Part shown: piece by piece, positions 47,125-59,990 of the stretch
Position numbering within the stretch: position 1 is the stretch's first letter
Layout of the letters: each line of letters starts with the position of its first letter
From: Seriola aureovittata
Lineage: Eukaryota; Chordata; Actinopteri; Carangiformes; Carangidae
Reading direction: 5' to 3'
NCBI RefSeq assembly: GCF_021018895.1
Contig: NC_079386.1
Coordinates: 3,515,835-3,579,834 of the forward strand
DNA: 64,000 nt
The notes under the pieces: generated by a model
What the model was told of the DNA's origin: nothing
Database searches by the model: none
Seen by the model: the letters and a program-made list of their open reading frames with translations, nothing else
Program-made: the position numbers and the translations under genes

Positions 47125-47423
47125 GATCGCTGTCACTACAGGACATTTACAGAACCTGCTGTCTTCGTCGGGCCACAAACATCGTAAGAGACTCATCTCG
47201 CCCAGGTCACCATGCGCATATTATCTGTGCAATTTACCTACGTGCAATATTATACATGAACCCATTCTGCTTTCACACCTTTGATTTTGATACTATTTAT
47301 TGTTTGCTTTATATTTACTTTATACTTGTCTGTAGTTATGTTTACAGTATGGACAACTGGAGACACTTTAGTTGTACACTGTGCAAAGACAATAAAGACA
47401 TTGAATTGAACTGAATTGAATTG
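47125..47423 (+). mobile_element. 3' end of a LINE retrotransposon
   Basis: The stretch from 47161 can be read as RRATNIV, then RDSSRPGHH. This resembles the C-terminal part of fish LINE reverse-transcriptase ORFs (RRAKNII...HPxHH). It is followed by AT-rich 3' sequence, GTGCAAAGACAATAAAGACA and a short repeat tail of TTGAA/CTGAA units. A 5'-truncated insertion ending in a simple tail is typical of LINEs. The clade (L2, Rex or CR1-like) is not settled. Confidence 0.65.
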
Positions 47424-50400
47424 TGACTATAGCAAATAAACTATGGTTTAGGTGTGGTTGGTGGTTGCATTGAGATGGAGCACGTTTATCTACCACCCTG
47501 GCCTCCACACCCTCACATGTTTGGCTGCTAAACATAACAAACAGACTACACTCTGCATTGTACAAATGCTCTGATAGCATCCAACAGTTTTCACTGAAAT
47601 CTTTCTGTCTCCGTTGCAGTGATGATGCAGGTAAAGTGGAGGTCTTTTCAGTGAGGGCACTCATTGGGACAAGTGCTTTTTTAATCTCAGATATTATAAG
47701 AAATACTTGCTAAAAGTTGTTGTCACAGCTGTGGTTTTCTTGAATGGAGCTTTTTTTTTTTTTTGACAGTGATTCAACCATTTTTATCTCTCACACACTA
47801 TTCTGAAAGTGAAAGTGTTGCAACACCTGGGATTAAACGATGCAAACCTGTATGTGAGAGAGTGAGTGGTTTTAAGAGACACAAACAACACAGCATATTT
47901 TTCCTCTCTATCTCACAACGGTAATGGTGTCTCCCACCCCGTTCATCTGCACTGCTACGACTGTTCGGGCTAAATGTGGAGGAGTAATCAAGACTACATG
48001 GCTTGATTGTTCTTTCTCAGTTTGGAGATGTGATAGTGGTGTAACGAGGTTGTATCTGTGAAGTTTTATTTTTATTTCAGCTCCAGTAGGTCTACTTTTT
48101 TATGCATAAAAAAAAAAAATGTTGTTTCACTTCATTCCTGCTGCCGCTTCTCCTCAAACATTACATTTATTTCTGTATCCCAGATGCCTCCTGCACTCGC
48201 ACCACCTCTTTTATTACCTGTCTACTGGCTTATCAGCTCTAATAACATGTCACTATATGATGCTTCTGGTTTCATCTACCAGTACCATAGATAGGCAATG
48301 TTGTGACTGATGTTGTGGTTGGTTAGGTTGGTCATTTTAAAGTTGTCCCAAACTAATTTTCTGAAGCAAATACTTTAAAATATACAACCCTATAAATACC
48401 TGGCACTATATTCGAAACACAAGCGCTAACGCTACTATGTTAATACTGTATGTCTTCTTAAGTTAACTTACTAAATTCTACATTGGCAAACATCACAACC
48501 AAATGTTTCAGGTTTTGCCACAGTGCACAGTAGAAGAGATAAACAGAAGCATTCTTCATTCTTCTTTAATCATTCCCTTCCCTATGACTAGCAAGAATAA
48601 GCAGGATGAAGGTGCCACTGGATGCTTATAAAAATGTTTGCAAATGCAAAGGTCTCAGGAGCTGATGTTAGTTGCTTCAATAAAAAAATAAAAAGATAAA
48701 AAACATTTGCTTAGTTCTCAGTGGTTTAGCTTTAGTTGAAATTTCATACTTTGGTTTACGGCGACATGGCCAGTAAATTAAATCTAGATGTTTTTCCACA
48801 ATGCGGAAGATTCTAGATTTTAAACAATTTTCTTTCTGTCTACATGAACTCAATACACAACTGGATTTATAAATAGTTTTCTGTATTAAAACTCTACACT
48901 GTATATGTGCAGTATTAACAACAATAAGAGCAACTGTCATGTCACACGTGATGACACAGGTAAATCAGGCGGCTAACGTTTGCTGCTTTTTAGCTGTGGT
49001 TTTGGAATCGGGACGGGAGCTACGACTGCGTGCTTTCGTTTCAGGTGCTGGAACAGGTTTGTTGTGCTGCTACTTTTAGTTCTAATAGAGAAGTGTTTCC
49101 CCACAGGTTGGGAATTTACCTATGGTGGTGGGTGGTCCAGCATGTGACCAATGAGCATGCAAACACTCATGCTGTTTAGACAGGGAGTGTGTAATTCCAG
49201 GTTATTTTCTGTATCTACAATTTACAGACGTCCCCTAAATGCCTCACATGGAGCTAGGTAGCTGCTCCAGCTCTCACTTCTTTGTTCAGACAAAAATAAG
49301 CTGGTTTGAAAAGAGTGAAATACAGGTCTAAGGTAATATTTACCTCAAGTGAAATGTAGTGATTGTATCTACCTGAGCTGCGCAGCTTTTACAAACTTCA
49401 CACAGCATTGTGGTCCGGACCTTTTCCTTCACTGAGGTAACATGAACTAGTTTTTCGTCATCTTTAACAGCTGCGACTGCCACTACCCGAGCTCGTTGTT
49501 GACCGGCAAAGCTCAGACGTGAAGGCATCTCCAAGGAAACGGTGACAGCCTACAGTAGAGTTGTAACAGCAGAGAAGTGCTGGCGGTGGCGTTTGAGTGA
49601 CAGCAGTGGAGGCGCTGATTTAGTTTAGTTGTACCGATGCCTGGTATTCTTCTTCAGTCCGTCCTGGAATGAATTCTCATCTTTTGGATTTTCTTTTTTA
49701 GGCAGTGCAGCTAAAATGGAACTAAAAGTGGCTTCTATAGCAGCTGCTCGTTGTAAAGCCATTACACCGAAGGATATAAATTCACATAATACTGTGGTCT
49801 GTCCACTATCAAAAGAGGGCGGTGAGCTGACTATCTGATTATTTATATTAAAACCTTACTGTTAATGCTTCACATTTTCTTGTGGTGTGCAGTACAGTGG
49901 CCATTTTCACCCTCACACTGATGATATTGTTGTCACCGACAGGCTAAGAGGCCATCTTCAAGAAACTGTGTAAATGGTTCCAATTACAGAAAGGACTCCA
50001 TCTGACCTCATGAATTTAAACAGGCTCATGTATTACAAATACAGCTGTCTGAAAAGATCAAATGAGAAAATTAAATTGGAACACATGAGCTCCCATTGAA
50101 AGGCAATGCAAACCCCATATTGCTCTCTTTTCCCGCCTTATGAGGTGTGAGCTGAATGACAGTGCGGGACGTGCCTGCTCCGATAGGCATCCTATGTAGA
50201 GCAGGCAAAGGGAGCGTAAAAAAAAAAAAAAAAAAGGGACAGAAAAGATGGTTCTCATTATTATGAAAAGGACAAAAGGAGATGGAAAGGAATAATGAAA
50301 AGACAGAGGGGTGGAATAAAGCCAGGAAGACAGATGAGCAATTTGCCTTTGTGCTGGGGAGAAAGAGCAGGGTGGTGGCAGAATGCACATGGAAATGGAG

Positions 50401-50549
50401 GGAGAGCGTGACGAGAGAGAGGGCTAGACAGAATGAAGCGAGCGAGAAGTGAAGCATCACGTCTCTAATGCAGTCTGCTGTGAGCTCTAATGAGCAAGCC
50501 AATGATGCTTTGTTAAAAGGACCCAGAGAGAAAAAGTCTGGTTTGATAT
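47424..50549. other. Intronic DNA; possible old repeat at 48960-49840
   Basis: A T-run lies at 47752-47764 and A-runs at 48107-48119 and 50219-50235. The stretch 48960-49840 has the style of an old transposon fragment (CTAAAATGGAACTAAAAGTG, then GTAAAGCCATTACACCGAAG), but I cannot name it. No exon recognised. Confidence 0.45.
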
Positions 50550-51065
50550 GGGGATGTGTGAGATTAGTCGATTAAACAATGAAACATTACTCACACCGCA
50601 GAAATACTAGTCGATTAAAATTGTTATTGATATTTTATTAATGTACAATGCTGCGTTACACAGCTGTGTGCCACTAGATGGAGCTGCAGCCTCCCTCTCC
50701 CTAATTGATAATGCCCGAGTGTTGTAAACAAACAAGGTGCAAAGTGGGACAGATAAGGTTGTATGTAGGGTGTGTCAGAATAAATAAATGTGTAACCACA
50801 TTCAGCACAAGCGTGTGGATGTTAACCTGCAAGGTATGAAAGCTACTGGTGCTAGCACTGCTAACGTTCGCCACATTTAGCAATGCAACATGACATCGCT
50901 TACCCGCAGACGCTGCGATCCCAAATGAATTGCGCTCAGATTTTTTTTTTTTTTCCAGACTGGTCGAGTAGTCTAACTTTAATTTCCATTGACATCTAAC
51001 TGGTTTGATATAAATTGGCCCATCAACAGCACTGAGGTGGCGGCATGAGCTGCCCTCATTTACAC
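50550..51065. repeat. Possible DNA-transposon fragment
   Basis: GATTAGTCGATTAAAC and TAGTCGATTAAAATTG are followed by GCTAACGTTCGCCACATTTA and CTTACCCGCAGACGCTGCGA. These phrases recall the 5' non-coding parts of fish hAT elements. No transposase piece is visible, so this is tentative. Confidence 0.3.
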
Positions 51066-52645
51066 ACACAGGAAGTGATTTGCCTCCAGAAATGTGGCGA
51101 TATTACAACGTCCCCGGAATATTAAAATAAAACACATGGAGGAATAAGTGGAAAATGAGTCAGTGGTGGAGGGAGGTGAGACGCATTGCAATCCAATTGT
51201 CTATTCAAATTTAATACTACATCTAAATTCTAAACCACAGAGAATGGGCTATCTGAAAAAAAGCCCCCCCCCCCCTCATTTGAGCTAGATTTGTAATTAA
51301 AAGCCAGCACCAGCCTCTGCCTAAATCAATGTCACAATAATGCTTTCTTAACAATAGATCTATTTTAGCAACTGCTTCCCAAGTGCACAGATACAGCATG
51401 TAAAACATTGTCGTCCTCATTCCAAAGGGCCAAGATGCCGTTATGGTCATCAGGCAGTGGAAATGCCTCAATGCTGAAGACATCTTGAAGCCAGTTCGGC
51501 ATCACTTTTGTACCTGCTGCCTAAGCCTGCGCTGCACAGTCTCTGCCTTTTCTAGCAAAGATAATGTACCAAATAACTCAATTTGACATGTTAGTGTGAA
51601 AAGTGGGATTCTGTCACTTACCTATTTGGTTGTTTTCAAGGCATCAATGGGAGCCACGAGGAGAGCGCGAAAGAGAGAGAAAGAAAGAGACAGAGAAATC
51701 GGTTAGTTTAAACCAAACCTCAACAAGATTGTACATTCATCACACACTGATAAATTCACCACTCATTTATCATACTTAGCCGTGGCTTCTCTTTAGAGGG
51801 TGTAATAAATGTCGTCCTTTACACAAAGTCATTCATCCAGGACAAAAGAAATATGTGAGGCAAAGATCAAGAGCGGCATGTTAGAATCCGGAGGCAGAGT
51901 AAGAGCCTCAAGACATGATGTAAAAGGTGCAAGCCATAATTCCTGTATCCAAAGTAAACAGCAGTATGTGTGCTGCATTTTAAAACTGATAATACTCCCA
52001 GATCGCCTTTTGAAAAGAAATCGTTGACTTTTGCATATTGCACACTTTGTGTCCGGGTCAAATAAAACACATCTGGCGTGTTTTCTGTGGCTAACAGGCT
52101 TTATCATTCTGAATAGACTATTCATATTTCCAATTTCCAGGGTCTGATGACCTAGTTTGGCAGTGGCAGAGCGGTATATAAGTAGGACACTCATCCCTGT
52201 AGCCAGTGTTTCTCCATGCCTGATATTGGATTGAAACATGCAAACAGCGCATGGCAATGGAAATATGTTTAAGCATGTTTGAGTATGAGTTTTTCCTCTG
52301 TCCTTAACAAGTGAGGTATGACTCTGTCCCAGTTTCTGTGCAAACATACAAACCAGGAATTCTGAAGTCAAATGTTCAAAGTTACCTCTTAGCAAAAGGG
52401 GAAGTGTTTGGAACAACAGCAACCTTTGCTATAAATACTGCCATCTGGAATTGAATATGCAAGTGCCTATCGAGCTGCATAACAAAAGGCTAGTCTGCAA
52501 GACCGTTGAAAAGCATTTTGATTCTGCTGAAGTCATGTTTTTCCATCGCCTCGCTTTTCACTATCTAGGTCAGCCAAGGAAAATATTGGGAGGAAGGCGG
52601 GAGGGGAAAAAGACAGAAGGATAGGGGCTGCTGGTGCTGGGGTGG
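51066..52645. other. Intronic DNA, no gene seen
   Basis: Contains a C-run at 51264-51276. The 197-codon minus frame (51829-52422) is the longest in the window, but it shows no domain, repeat or composition typical of a protein. A frame of this length is expected by chance in 64 kb. Confidence 0.5.
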
Positions 52646-52646
52646 A

Positions 52647-52674
<28 letters not shown>
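52646..52674 (+). repeat. (GT)n microsatellite
   Basis: An uninterrupted GT array of 29 bp. On the nrxn2 sense strand it reads as CA. Confidence 0.9.
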
Positions 52675-52678
<4 letters not shown>

Positions 52679-53128
52679 AGTTGTTGATCGCTTCCCATTT
52701 TCTTGCCGACTGCGTAAAAACGGAACGGTGTGCAGATGGAGCAGGGTATTGAAAAGGAAAAAAGAAAAAAAAAAAAACCCACATACACTTCATTGTTTAT
52801 TAGCGGCTATCTTAAAAAATTTCCATATCAAACGCAATGAGCAACAACTGCTTTGTTGAGCATTTTGGCCTCCTTTCAACGGAGCCGCGAGCCTGTGAAG
52901 GGGCTTGATGGAAGTGGAGGAGGTGGGGGGCTGTGGGTTTGGGGTTGGCGGATGTGTGTTATGTGTGTGTGAGAGGCAGGGAGAGGGAGGGGAGGGGAGG
53001 GGTGGCAGAGTGGAGAGTGGAGAGTGCCAGCTTTCAAACACCTATCCTCTATCACAGAGGGTGTGGCGGGGGGGAGTGTTCCATGCACCTCCTTAATTAA
53101 AACCATCATCACACGCACAATCATCCAT

Positions 53129-53129
<1 letters not shown>
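52675..53129. other. Intronic DNA, G-rich in part
   Basis: The plus strand is G/T- and G/A-rich from 52905 to 53080. No gene seen. Confidence 0.55.

Positions 53130-53161
<32 letters not shown>
53130..53161 (+). repeat. (CA)n microsatellite
   Basis: An uninterrupted 32-bp CA array. Confidence 0.9.
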
Positions 53162-53163
<2 letters not shown>

Positions 53164-53261
53164 ACCTGCTTTACTTTCTCCGCCTGCATTAATAGAATCA
53201 AGTCTGTGAGCTATCAGATACCTGCTATTTTCTCCTGCTAAATCCAATTTGCTGATATTTC

Positions 53262-53330
53262 CAGAATGTCTCCCTCCTCCCTCCTCCCCCTCCCTCCCCT
53301 CCCCTCTCTACCTCCTCCCTCTGGTCCATC
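53262..53330 (+). repeat. Homopyrimidine tract
   Basis: A nearly pure C/T run of CCTCC and CCCT units over about 60 bp. It is a candidate for triplex-type structure. Confidence 0.75.
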
Positions 53331-54634
53331 CGTCTTATCGGATTGCAAACAAACTGTCTGGCTCCGTGCACCCTGATTAGTAACACTGGTGTTACGATGG
53401 GAGGGTGGGAAAGGAAAGAGAGGAGAGAAGGAATCAAGGGAGGAGGGGCTGGAATGCATCTGTCAGTATGCAAAGAAAGAACTGATAAGCTTTAGCTACT
53501 GCAGTGACACGCTATCAAGGTGGATAGAGGCATAGAGGTGAGGTGGTGGCTGCACCTGCTGGGAAATAGAGAGAGACACAGAGAGTTGTATACCGAAAGA
53601 TCAAAACAGAAAAACTGACACACAAAAATAAAAAAAAACCCTTCTCCATATCCCGTGCATTCTAACCTATATACAGTACAGTGTATCACACACCTCTGCA
53701 CTGCAGCATCATATCTCAATTTTCCTCTCTTCAACTACCACCCCTGCCTCATGTTTACTTATCATCCTGCAGACATGATATGACACCACGCCAGGAGAGG
53801 CCTGTGTGTCCCTGCCAGTGCCCACAGGCTTCAAAATCACAGCGAAACACCACCCAAACAAAGTGGCACCAGTGGGGTATGGCCTTCTCCATCTGTGTCA
53901 TGCCAGGAGGGAACATGAGACCATAAGGGATGCTGAGATTGCTACAGAGCCCCTACCATTTACTGGCATTTCAGAGAGAACAAGGCGGGAGAGGAGGGGC
54001 GGTGTGCATGTGCGTGGGTGTGCGTGTCCGTAAAACACTGTTAGCATGCAAATTGTGATGTTGTTTAGTGTTCAGACTGAGAAAATGATGCTAAGTGTTG
54101 CTCCATGCTGCGTTGGTAACTGATTTTTATGAGTGCTGAGTCGTAACGTTAAGTATGAGAGAGAGCACGCACTTTACAAGACTGACGAAGAGGAAACTCG
54201 CAACCTCAGGATCACACACATTACATCCTGGTCAGCTTTGCTTGCGGTATTTGTTATCAGTAGAGCAGAGGTAGCATGTAGAGTGGTGGACGATGTTTGT
54301 GCCCAACAAGCACAGAATGTAAATGTATGAAAACATGAGTTGGTGTATCGAATCAAAGAACCAGAGACACCGAACTGCATTCAAAGTCAGTTCTAGTAAA
54401 CTGTCCTAAACATTTAAAGATCCTCTGCAGACATGTTTTGATCTATGTAAAAAAGCACATCTACACTTACTTCCTCATTGAGAAATTCTAATTTGGGCTC
54501 TGTGCCCCACCCACCATCACTTCTCAGCAGAGAGTATCAAGTCTTTATCATGTTTGAGTCTGAGTCAGACCCAGACTCAGGAGTTTGTTGTGAACCAAAA
54601 TTGGCGACTAGACGAAATTATCAGTATGGTTTGG
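53331..54634. other. Intronic DNA, nothing recognised
   Basis: The frame 53681-53926 (plus) was examined as a possible exon and shows no known family. Confidence 0.5.
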
Positions 54635-54880
54635 ATAGTTATTTGTGCTAATGCAAACACTTGCTCTCTGTACTGACAAAGTTTCAGTGACCGGTGAAAG
54701 AGCAGTGCAAATCAAGATGGTTAGTGTTAGAGGAAAGATCGGAGAGACCCAGAATCAGAACCTTTAGCATAGTTAACATCTTTTATTTGTTTATGTTGTT
54801 TGTTAGCTTGTAACTGGCAGTTGTTGACACAGTGATAGTTGCTGTGCTAATTCAAACCCTTGCTTGCTGTACTGACAGAG
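54635..54880 (+). repeat. Diverged direct repeat, two 46-bp units 200 bp apart
   Basis: The unit at 54635-54681 (GTGCTAATGCAAACACTTGC core) and the unit at 54835-54880 (GTGCTAATTCAAACCCTTGC core) agree at most positions, including the shared end CTGTACTGACA. The DNA between them is not duplicated in a way I can see. Confidence 0.6.
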
Positions 54881-56582
54881 AGCAAGAGCAATATATAGTT
54901 CAATGGTAAGTGTTAGAAATCACCTTGCACCATGCTTTTACTTGACTAATCAAATCTGTAATGTCAGCTGTAATAATAGCATATCAGAGAAGTTTGATTC
55001 ATATCATGATAATACCATTTTCTGTAACATATTTGTAGCAAGGAAATGTGACTCCAACACATCTTTAACACCCTAGTTAGACCCTACATTTCACAGAGGG
55101 TCTCTAATGTTGCACGCCGCACATCATCAACACTACATCTTTTTTTTTTTTTTTTGTCAGCCTGTGGCTCAGTCACCGACAGGCCGGTTCATTCTTGCCT
55201 TCAGGTCACAAGAACAGCCCCAAGTCACTGGTGTCTTGCTAATGACCGGGAAATTGCCCAGCAGCTGTCTATCGCCCCTTTGACATTCACTTCTTAGTTC
55301 ACCAGGCAGCTCCTATCTGACATTTTGCAAGCCTTTCCGTGAACACCACCGTTCTACAGCACCCATTACCAGGCCCCTCCTTTCCCTCTCTCCATCACTA
55401 CCCCCACCCCCCTCGATTCCACATCTTTATCGTTTCCTGCCCACCGCTCCTTCAATACTTCCACCTCAAATGTCAGGAGAAGCCTGCTGGGGAGTAATGG
55501 TGTTTTCATGCCAGAGACTGAATAACTGTAAAACCACCACAATGCACCGCTTCAAAATGCGATTAAATGCTGGGTTGATAATAACAAACACAGAGGTAAT
55601 TTTGTGTCATGGCTAAGCTTTGTTGTTGTAGTGATGGTAAGGTTATTGGAACATGCATCAGGACCTTCTGATAAGTGCCAATTCACTGGAGTGTAAAGGA
55701 CAAGGTGATCGGGAAATGTAGGAAAACCCAACATAGGAACTGATTCTTCTTCTCTGCATTGTATGTGTGTGTGACTTCTTGGCCTGGGAGTTACCTTTGC
55801 CTCCCAACTCACCTGTCTACTCCCTTATATGTCAGCAAAGAAAACGTGCAAAAAACACTAAGTGATATAAGCTATGCTCCTGGCTGTCCCATAAGAGATG
55901 GAACTAAAATGGCCTTTGTCTATGCATGTGTGTGCAAACTGAAAGTCTGAGAAGGTGTGTGTGAAGGGGCTTTGAGTGAGCCGTGCATGTGTGTGTTCTT
56001 TGCTGTGAGAGGGTAAATTATTTACAGTCTCAAACCCCTGACACCGCCACCACTGTGCTGGGGAGAGCCGGTGCCTCAGGCATACAAGCCTCCTCTCTCT
56101 TTTCACCTTTTCTACCTTTGTTTCCTGTCTGCCTCCATCTACGCAACAGTTCTCTCTCTTGGTTGTAATTAATAACGAGATTAACCTTTTAAAGAGACAA
56201 GTACATGAAATATCAATATCAGTTCTACTGTATTTTCCTAAACATCACATCTCTGCATCTAGATGTTGATTTGCCAGAGTGAGTCACAGGGACAAATAAT
56301 GTGCCAAAAAAAAAGCATTACAATAACGACAGAGGATGAGCAAAGGATCCTATCTCACTCTTTCTCTCTCTCTCTCTCTCGGACTCAGAGTTGGCACAAG
56401 ACAGAAACCCAGGAGGGCGGAGTGAGGCCCGTGGTACAAAATGAAGATTGTGGAGGAAAAGAGGCGACCAAGCGAGTCTCCATGTTCCTCTTCCAGGCCT
56501 TTGATGTGCTGGGACAGTGGAGAAAGGAGAATAGAGGAGGGGATGGAGAGGAGGAGGAAGATGGTGCTGTGGGGTAGGTGCA
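54881..56582. other. Intronic DNA, nothing recognised
   Basis: A T-run lies at 55140-55155 and a CT array at 56361-56380. No exon or repeat family. Confidence 0.55.
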
Positions 56583-56613
56583 TGTGTGTGTGTGTGTGTG
56601 CGTGTGTGTGTGT
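56583..56613 (+). repeat. (GT)n microsatellite
   Basis: A 31-bp GT array with one CG step. Confidence 0.9.
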
Positions 56614-58027
56614 TGAGGAGCTGAGGTGGTTTCATTTCTTGCCAGCGTGGGGTTTCTCTCCCAGCAAATTGGCTGCAGCGATTGAAAGTCAGTGAGGTGA
56701 GTGAGAGGAACAGGGAAGCTGAGGTGCCTGCAAGATGGGGCCGGAGATTTCCCAGGGCTCTTTTCACTCTTTCTCTCTCCCTTCTTTTACCCTCCTAAGC
56801 TTTTTTTTTTTTTTTTTTTCCCGATATAATACCGCAGTAAAATCATACCCTCTTCAGTACAGGATTGAAACTAAAAGACCTTTCCCAATGGACTTTCTCT
56901 CCCACATTTAAGACTAAAGCTGCATTTAACAGCATTCGACAAGGGTACGCTCCTGCACTAAAGCCTCCTATCACCTGTTACGATCACATCTCAATGACAA
57001 CAAAGCAGGATAATTCAATTTATGTTCTTCCCTTTCGGTTCTCATGAGGTAGTGTAAGGCTTTGAGGTTGAATTCACACAATCATTTTTGACCTCAATGA
57101 CGAACTTCAGCAGTTTTACACAAGTTTCAAGAGAAACTTTTAGCTCAGTCAGTTGGGATGACACTTTTCCCGCAGTTCTAATCTTTTCTTCACAGAGTGG
57201 GAATAAAGAGAAAAAATCAGCAGTAAACTTTTAATATGATTCCTACTTTTACTACGATTCTTCATATCATAGTTGTGACCTTTAATTAAGCTCTTACAAT
57301 CTTCTGCACATTCCATATTAGTTTTAAAATGTCAAATGACGCAAACTTAGACCAACCTTTTTGCCTTTTGGTTGCAAATACTGAATTTTGGCAATCCTTT
57401 GAAAACCAAAGTTTTGGGGAGAAGGCAGACAAAAATTTAAGTTGCTCATTTCAACCTTAAGTAATGGATAAAATGATGAAAAGCCAGTATCAGAAACATG
57501 TTTCTATGCAGGCTAATCAGCTGGTGAAGCAGCAGAAGAGCAACAGTCTCAGCAGTGGAGAGCTCCTTGATTTCAGCACCACGGACAGCTCCCCTGGGCT
57601 GCTGCAGCTTATTCACACAGGTCTGGACAGGGATCCACAACACCCCATGTCTCCATTTTTTTAACCACCACACCAAGGCTGTGGGAAAGATGACATGACT
57701 CTTCCATTAGGTGGAGTGGTAGGGTGGCATATCTCCACTAATAAAACGCCATCTCTCTTCAGGGCAAAACTCAGAGGCTAGCATGGCTCCTCTTGCTGTG
57801 TGATGTGCTGAACCTCAGTTAGAAGCGGCATCTGGAGCACACTTAAACTTTTAAGTTGTGCTACAAACAATGCTGCACTAAAACAAATTGCCTATGAATT
57901 AGCTGTAACTAAAGGTTGAAGACTGTTATTAATAGTAACATCAGTTCAGATGGGTTGTAAATAACACCTACATCAACCAAAATATTTTTTGAGAGAGAAA
58001 AGAAATTATAACAAAAATATCAATTAT
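56614..58027. other. Intronic DNA, nothing recognised
   Basis: A T19 run lies at 56801-56819. The plus frame 57464-57664 looks protein-like in composition but has no splice context or homologue that I know. Confidence 0.5.
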
Positions 58028-58433
58028 GTATATACTGTAGTAAAGTATATAAAGATGGACGACACCCACAGGTTTCGGAAGAGTGGTTTTGAAGCTCAGA
58101 GTGAGCTGCTCAGAGTGAGCTGCCCCGCTGTCACCATCTTGGAAGTGACTGACTCCACCTAACTCATCTGTCACTAGAAGCATCACACACTCAACTATGC
58201 ATAACGTCTGAATAAAATTGAAACGGGTTAGTTGTATAAAAATTCACCCCTGTACAGTTGTCATGAAGGAGGAAATTAGCTATAGAGCACAAAAAGTCTG
58301 CTGGAAGCTAAAATGTTGGGCATTTTAACATGGGAGTCTATGGGGATTTATTCAGTTTTAGAGCGGGCCTCAAGTGGTCATTTGAGGGACTGCAGTTTTT
58401 GGCACTTCTGTGTTGGCTGCATTTTTCAGCCGT
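58028..58433 (-). repeat. 'CCATAGACT' repeat, copy 3
   Basis: On the minus strand it reads GGCTGAAAAATGCAGCCAAC, then TGCAGTCCCTCAAATGACCA, then AATCCCCATAGACTCCCATG, then TTTCCTCCTTCATGACAAC. It ends CTTCCGAAACCTGTGGGTG and GTCCATCTTTATATAC. It has the 5' part missing in copy 1 and the middle part missing in copy 2, so it is the most complete copy here. Confidence 0.8.
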
Positions 58434-59990
58434 TTGCTGGGAGACAGGGAAACGTGAGAGGTTTGTCCCACTTGGCTGTTAGTAATTATAATTCCAACAA
58501 TATAACATGAATATTGCATTATCTCAAAACATAGTTCAGTTAACCTCTCATCTCGATCACTCATTGGATTTGGACTTCTCTTCGCTGAAGATAGAAATAA
58601 TGGCCAAAATAATATAAATAAGATTCAAGCTGCAAGAGACTGTAATTTTCCTTTGAGTGGCAGCCTGTTGGAGGAGACATCTGCTGTTCTCACATGAGTA
58701 GCTCCAGTATAAAAATGGCAGTCAGGGAAAGAACAGAAGGGGATATATGTGGAGAACGTCAAAGTAGCATTTGGGTGAGTGACAAAAAGATAATCAGGTA
58801 AAGAACACAATCCAAAGTGACTTCCTGTACATGCTTGAGGTACCACCAGTATGTGCTATACATTTTCTGATGTGCACTGGTTGCCACGTATACTGTTTGC
58901 TTAACCTCATTACTCTGTCCATTTAACCACCAACTGTTTCTTGGTCTATCAGTAGACAATACATTTCTGATTCTCTCCTTCTGTTTGCAATTCTGCATGT
59001 CTATGTACCTGTCTTCTGCCAGACTAAACACACATAAACAGACGCACACACACATACACACACATGTTGGGTTTTTCATTAAATATAGCAATGACAGCAT
59101 ATGACAAGCTCTCCAAGCTTTTTAATTTACCGCCGGTGTCCGCCCACCTCCTCAGAGAGCTGGTCTAAATCCTGTCACTGCCAACTGTCATGGGATGACA
59201 AGGTAATTAATAGTGTTTCACTACAATACAGCTGGCTCTTTCAGGAGCCCAGACAGACCGGATGCACTGGAAAACAGGGAAACATATGGAAGAGGAGAGA
59301 TTATGAGACAGGGAAGAGCAGAAAATATCGACAGTCACTGCAGGAAGGGAGAGGAACAAAAATAGTTTGGTAAACCAGACGGATATGCCCCCTTCTTGAT
59401 GCTAATCGCAGGATGTAGTGGATTTGGATTTATATGTTTCAATGCAAAAATAAACAAGCACAAATCAGATTCAAATTTCTCTTCCCAGAAGCTCCAAGTG
59501 GCTTACTCCCTGACAGTATTCTGTGATTGAGAAGCTGCCTAAAGATGAGGGGTAGCTTTGGACATTTTATGAAGCCATTAATCAGCAGAGCAAGCACCCT
59601 CAGAAATATTTAGTATCTCTAATGCGGACCAAGCTTTGCCACTGTGTTTCATCCATCTCTCTTGATAAAGCGTCATCCAGTGATGTATAGGGGCTATATA
59701 TGCACATTCCGCGGAGTGGAGAGATCAATGGTGCTAAAGGCCTGTCCTCAACTCCTTTGATAGATCACTGATGTCACTTAAAAAGCTAACTGGCCCAGCT
59801 AAAACTAATGCATGGGAGAGGCCTTGAGGCCAAAGAGGTGTCAGGTGGAAGGTATACAGGGTGTATTTGATTCAATTTGGAAAAAAAATTAAAGACCAAA
59901 CACTGAAAATAAGAGAGAGTTGGTCTAAGAGAAATGGAAAGCCAAGGTACTTCAATGTTATGATGGCTTCAAAAGCCTTTTTATTTTGTC
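58434..59990. other. Intronic DNA, nothing recognised
   Basis: A short CA array lies at about 59043-59064. No exon or repeat family. Confidence 0.55.

Noticed and set aside
51600..51720. Possible minus-strand microexon: a strong donor (GTAAGTGAC at 51614-51622) behind a long pyrimidine tract
   Set aside because: No AG acceptor lies between the pyrimidine tract and the donor except the one directly adjoining it, so no exon can be drawn with canonical sites.
51829..52422. 197-codon open frame on the minus strand, the longest in the window
   Set aside because: No known domain, no signal peptide or repeat pattern. With roughly 6000 inter-stop intervals in six frames of 64 kb, one frame of this length is expected by chance.
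53681..53926. Plus-strand frame considered as an exon
   Set aside because: Cys/Gln-rich by chance. No match to a known domain and no convincing splice pair.
57464..57664. Plus-strand frame with protein-like composition (NSLSSGELLDFSTTDSS)
   Set aside because: Not recognised as any family, no flanking splice signals, and only 66 codons, so chance is the simplest explanation.
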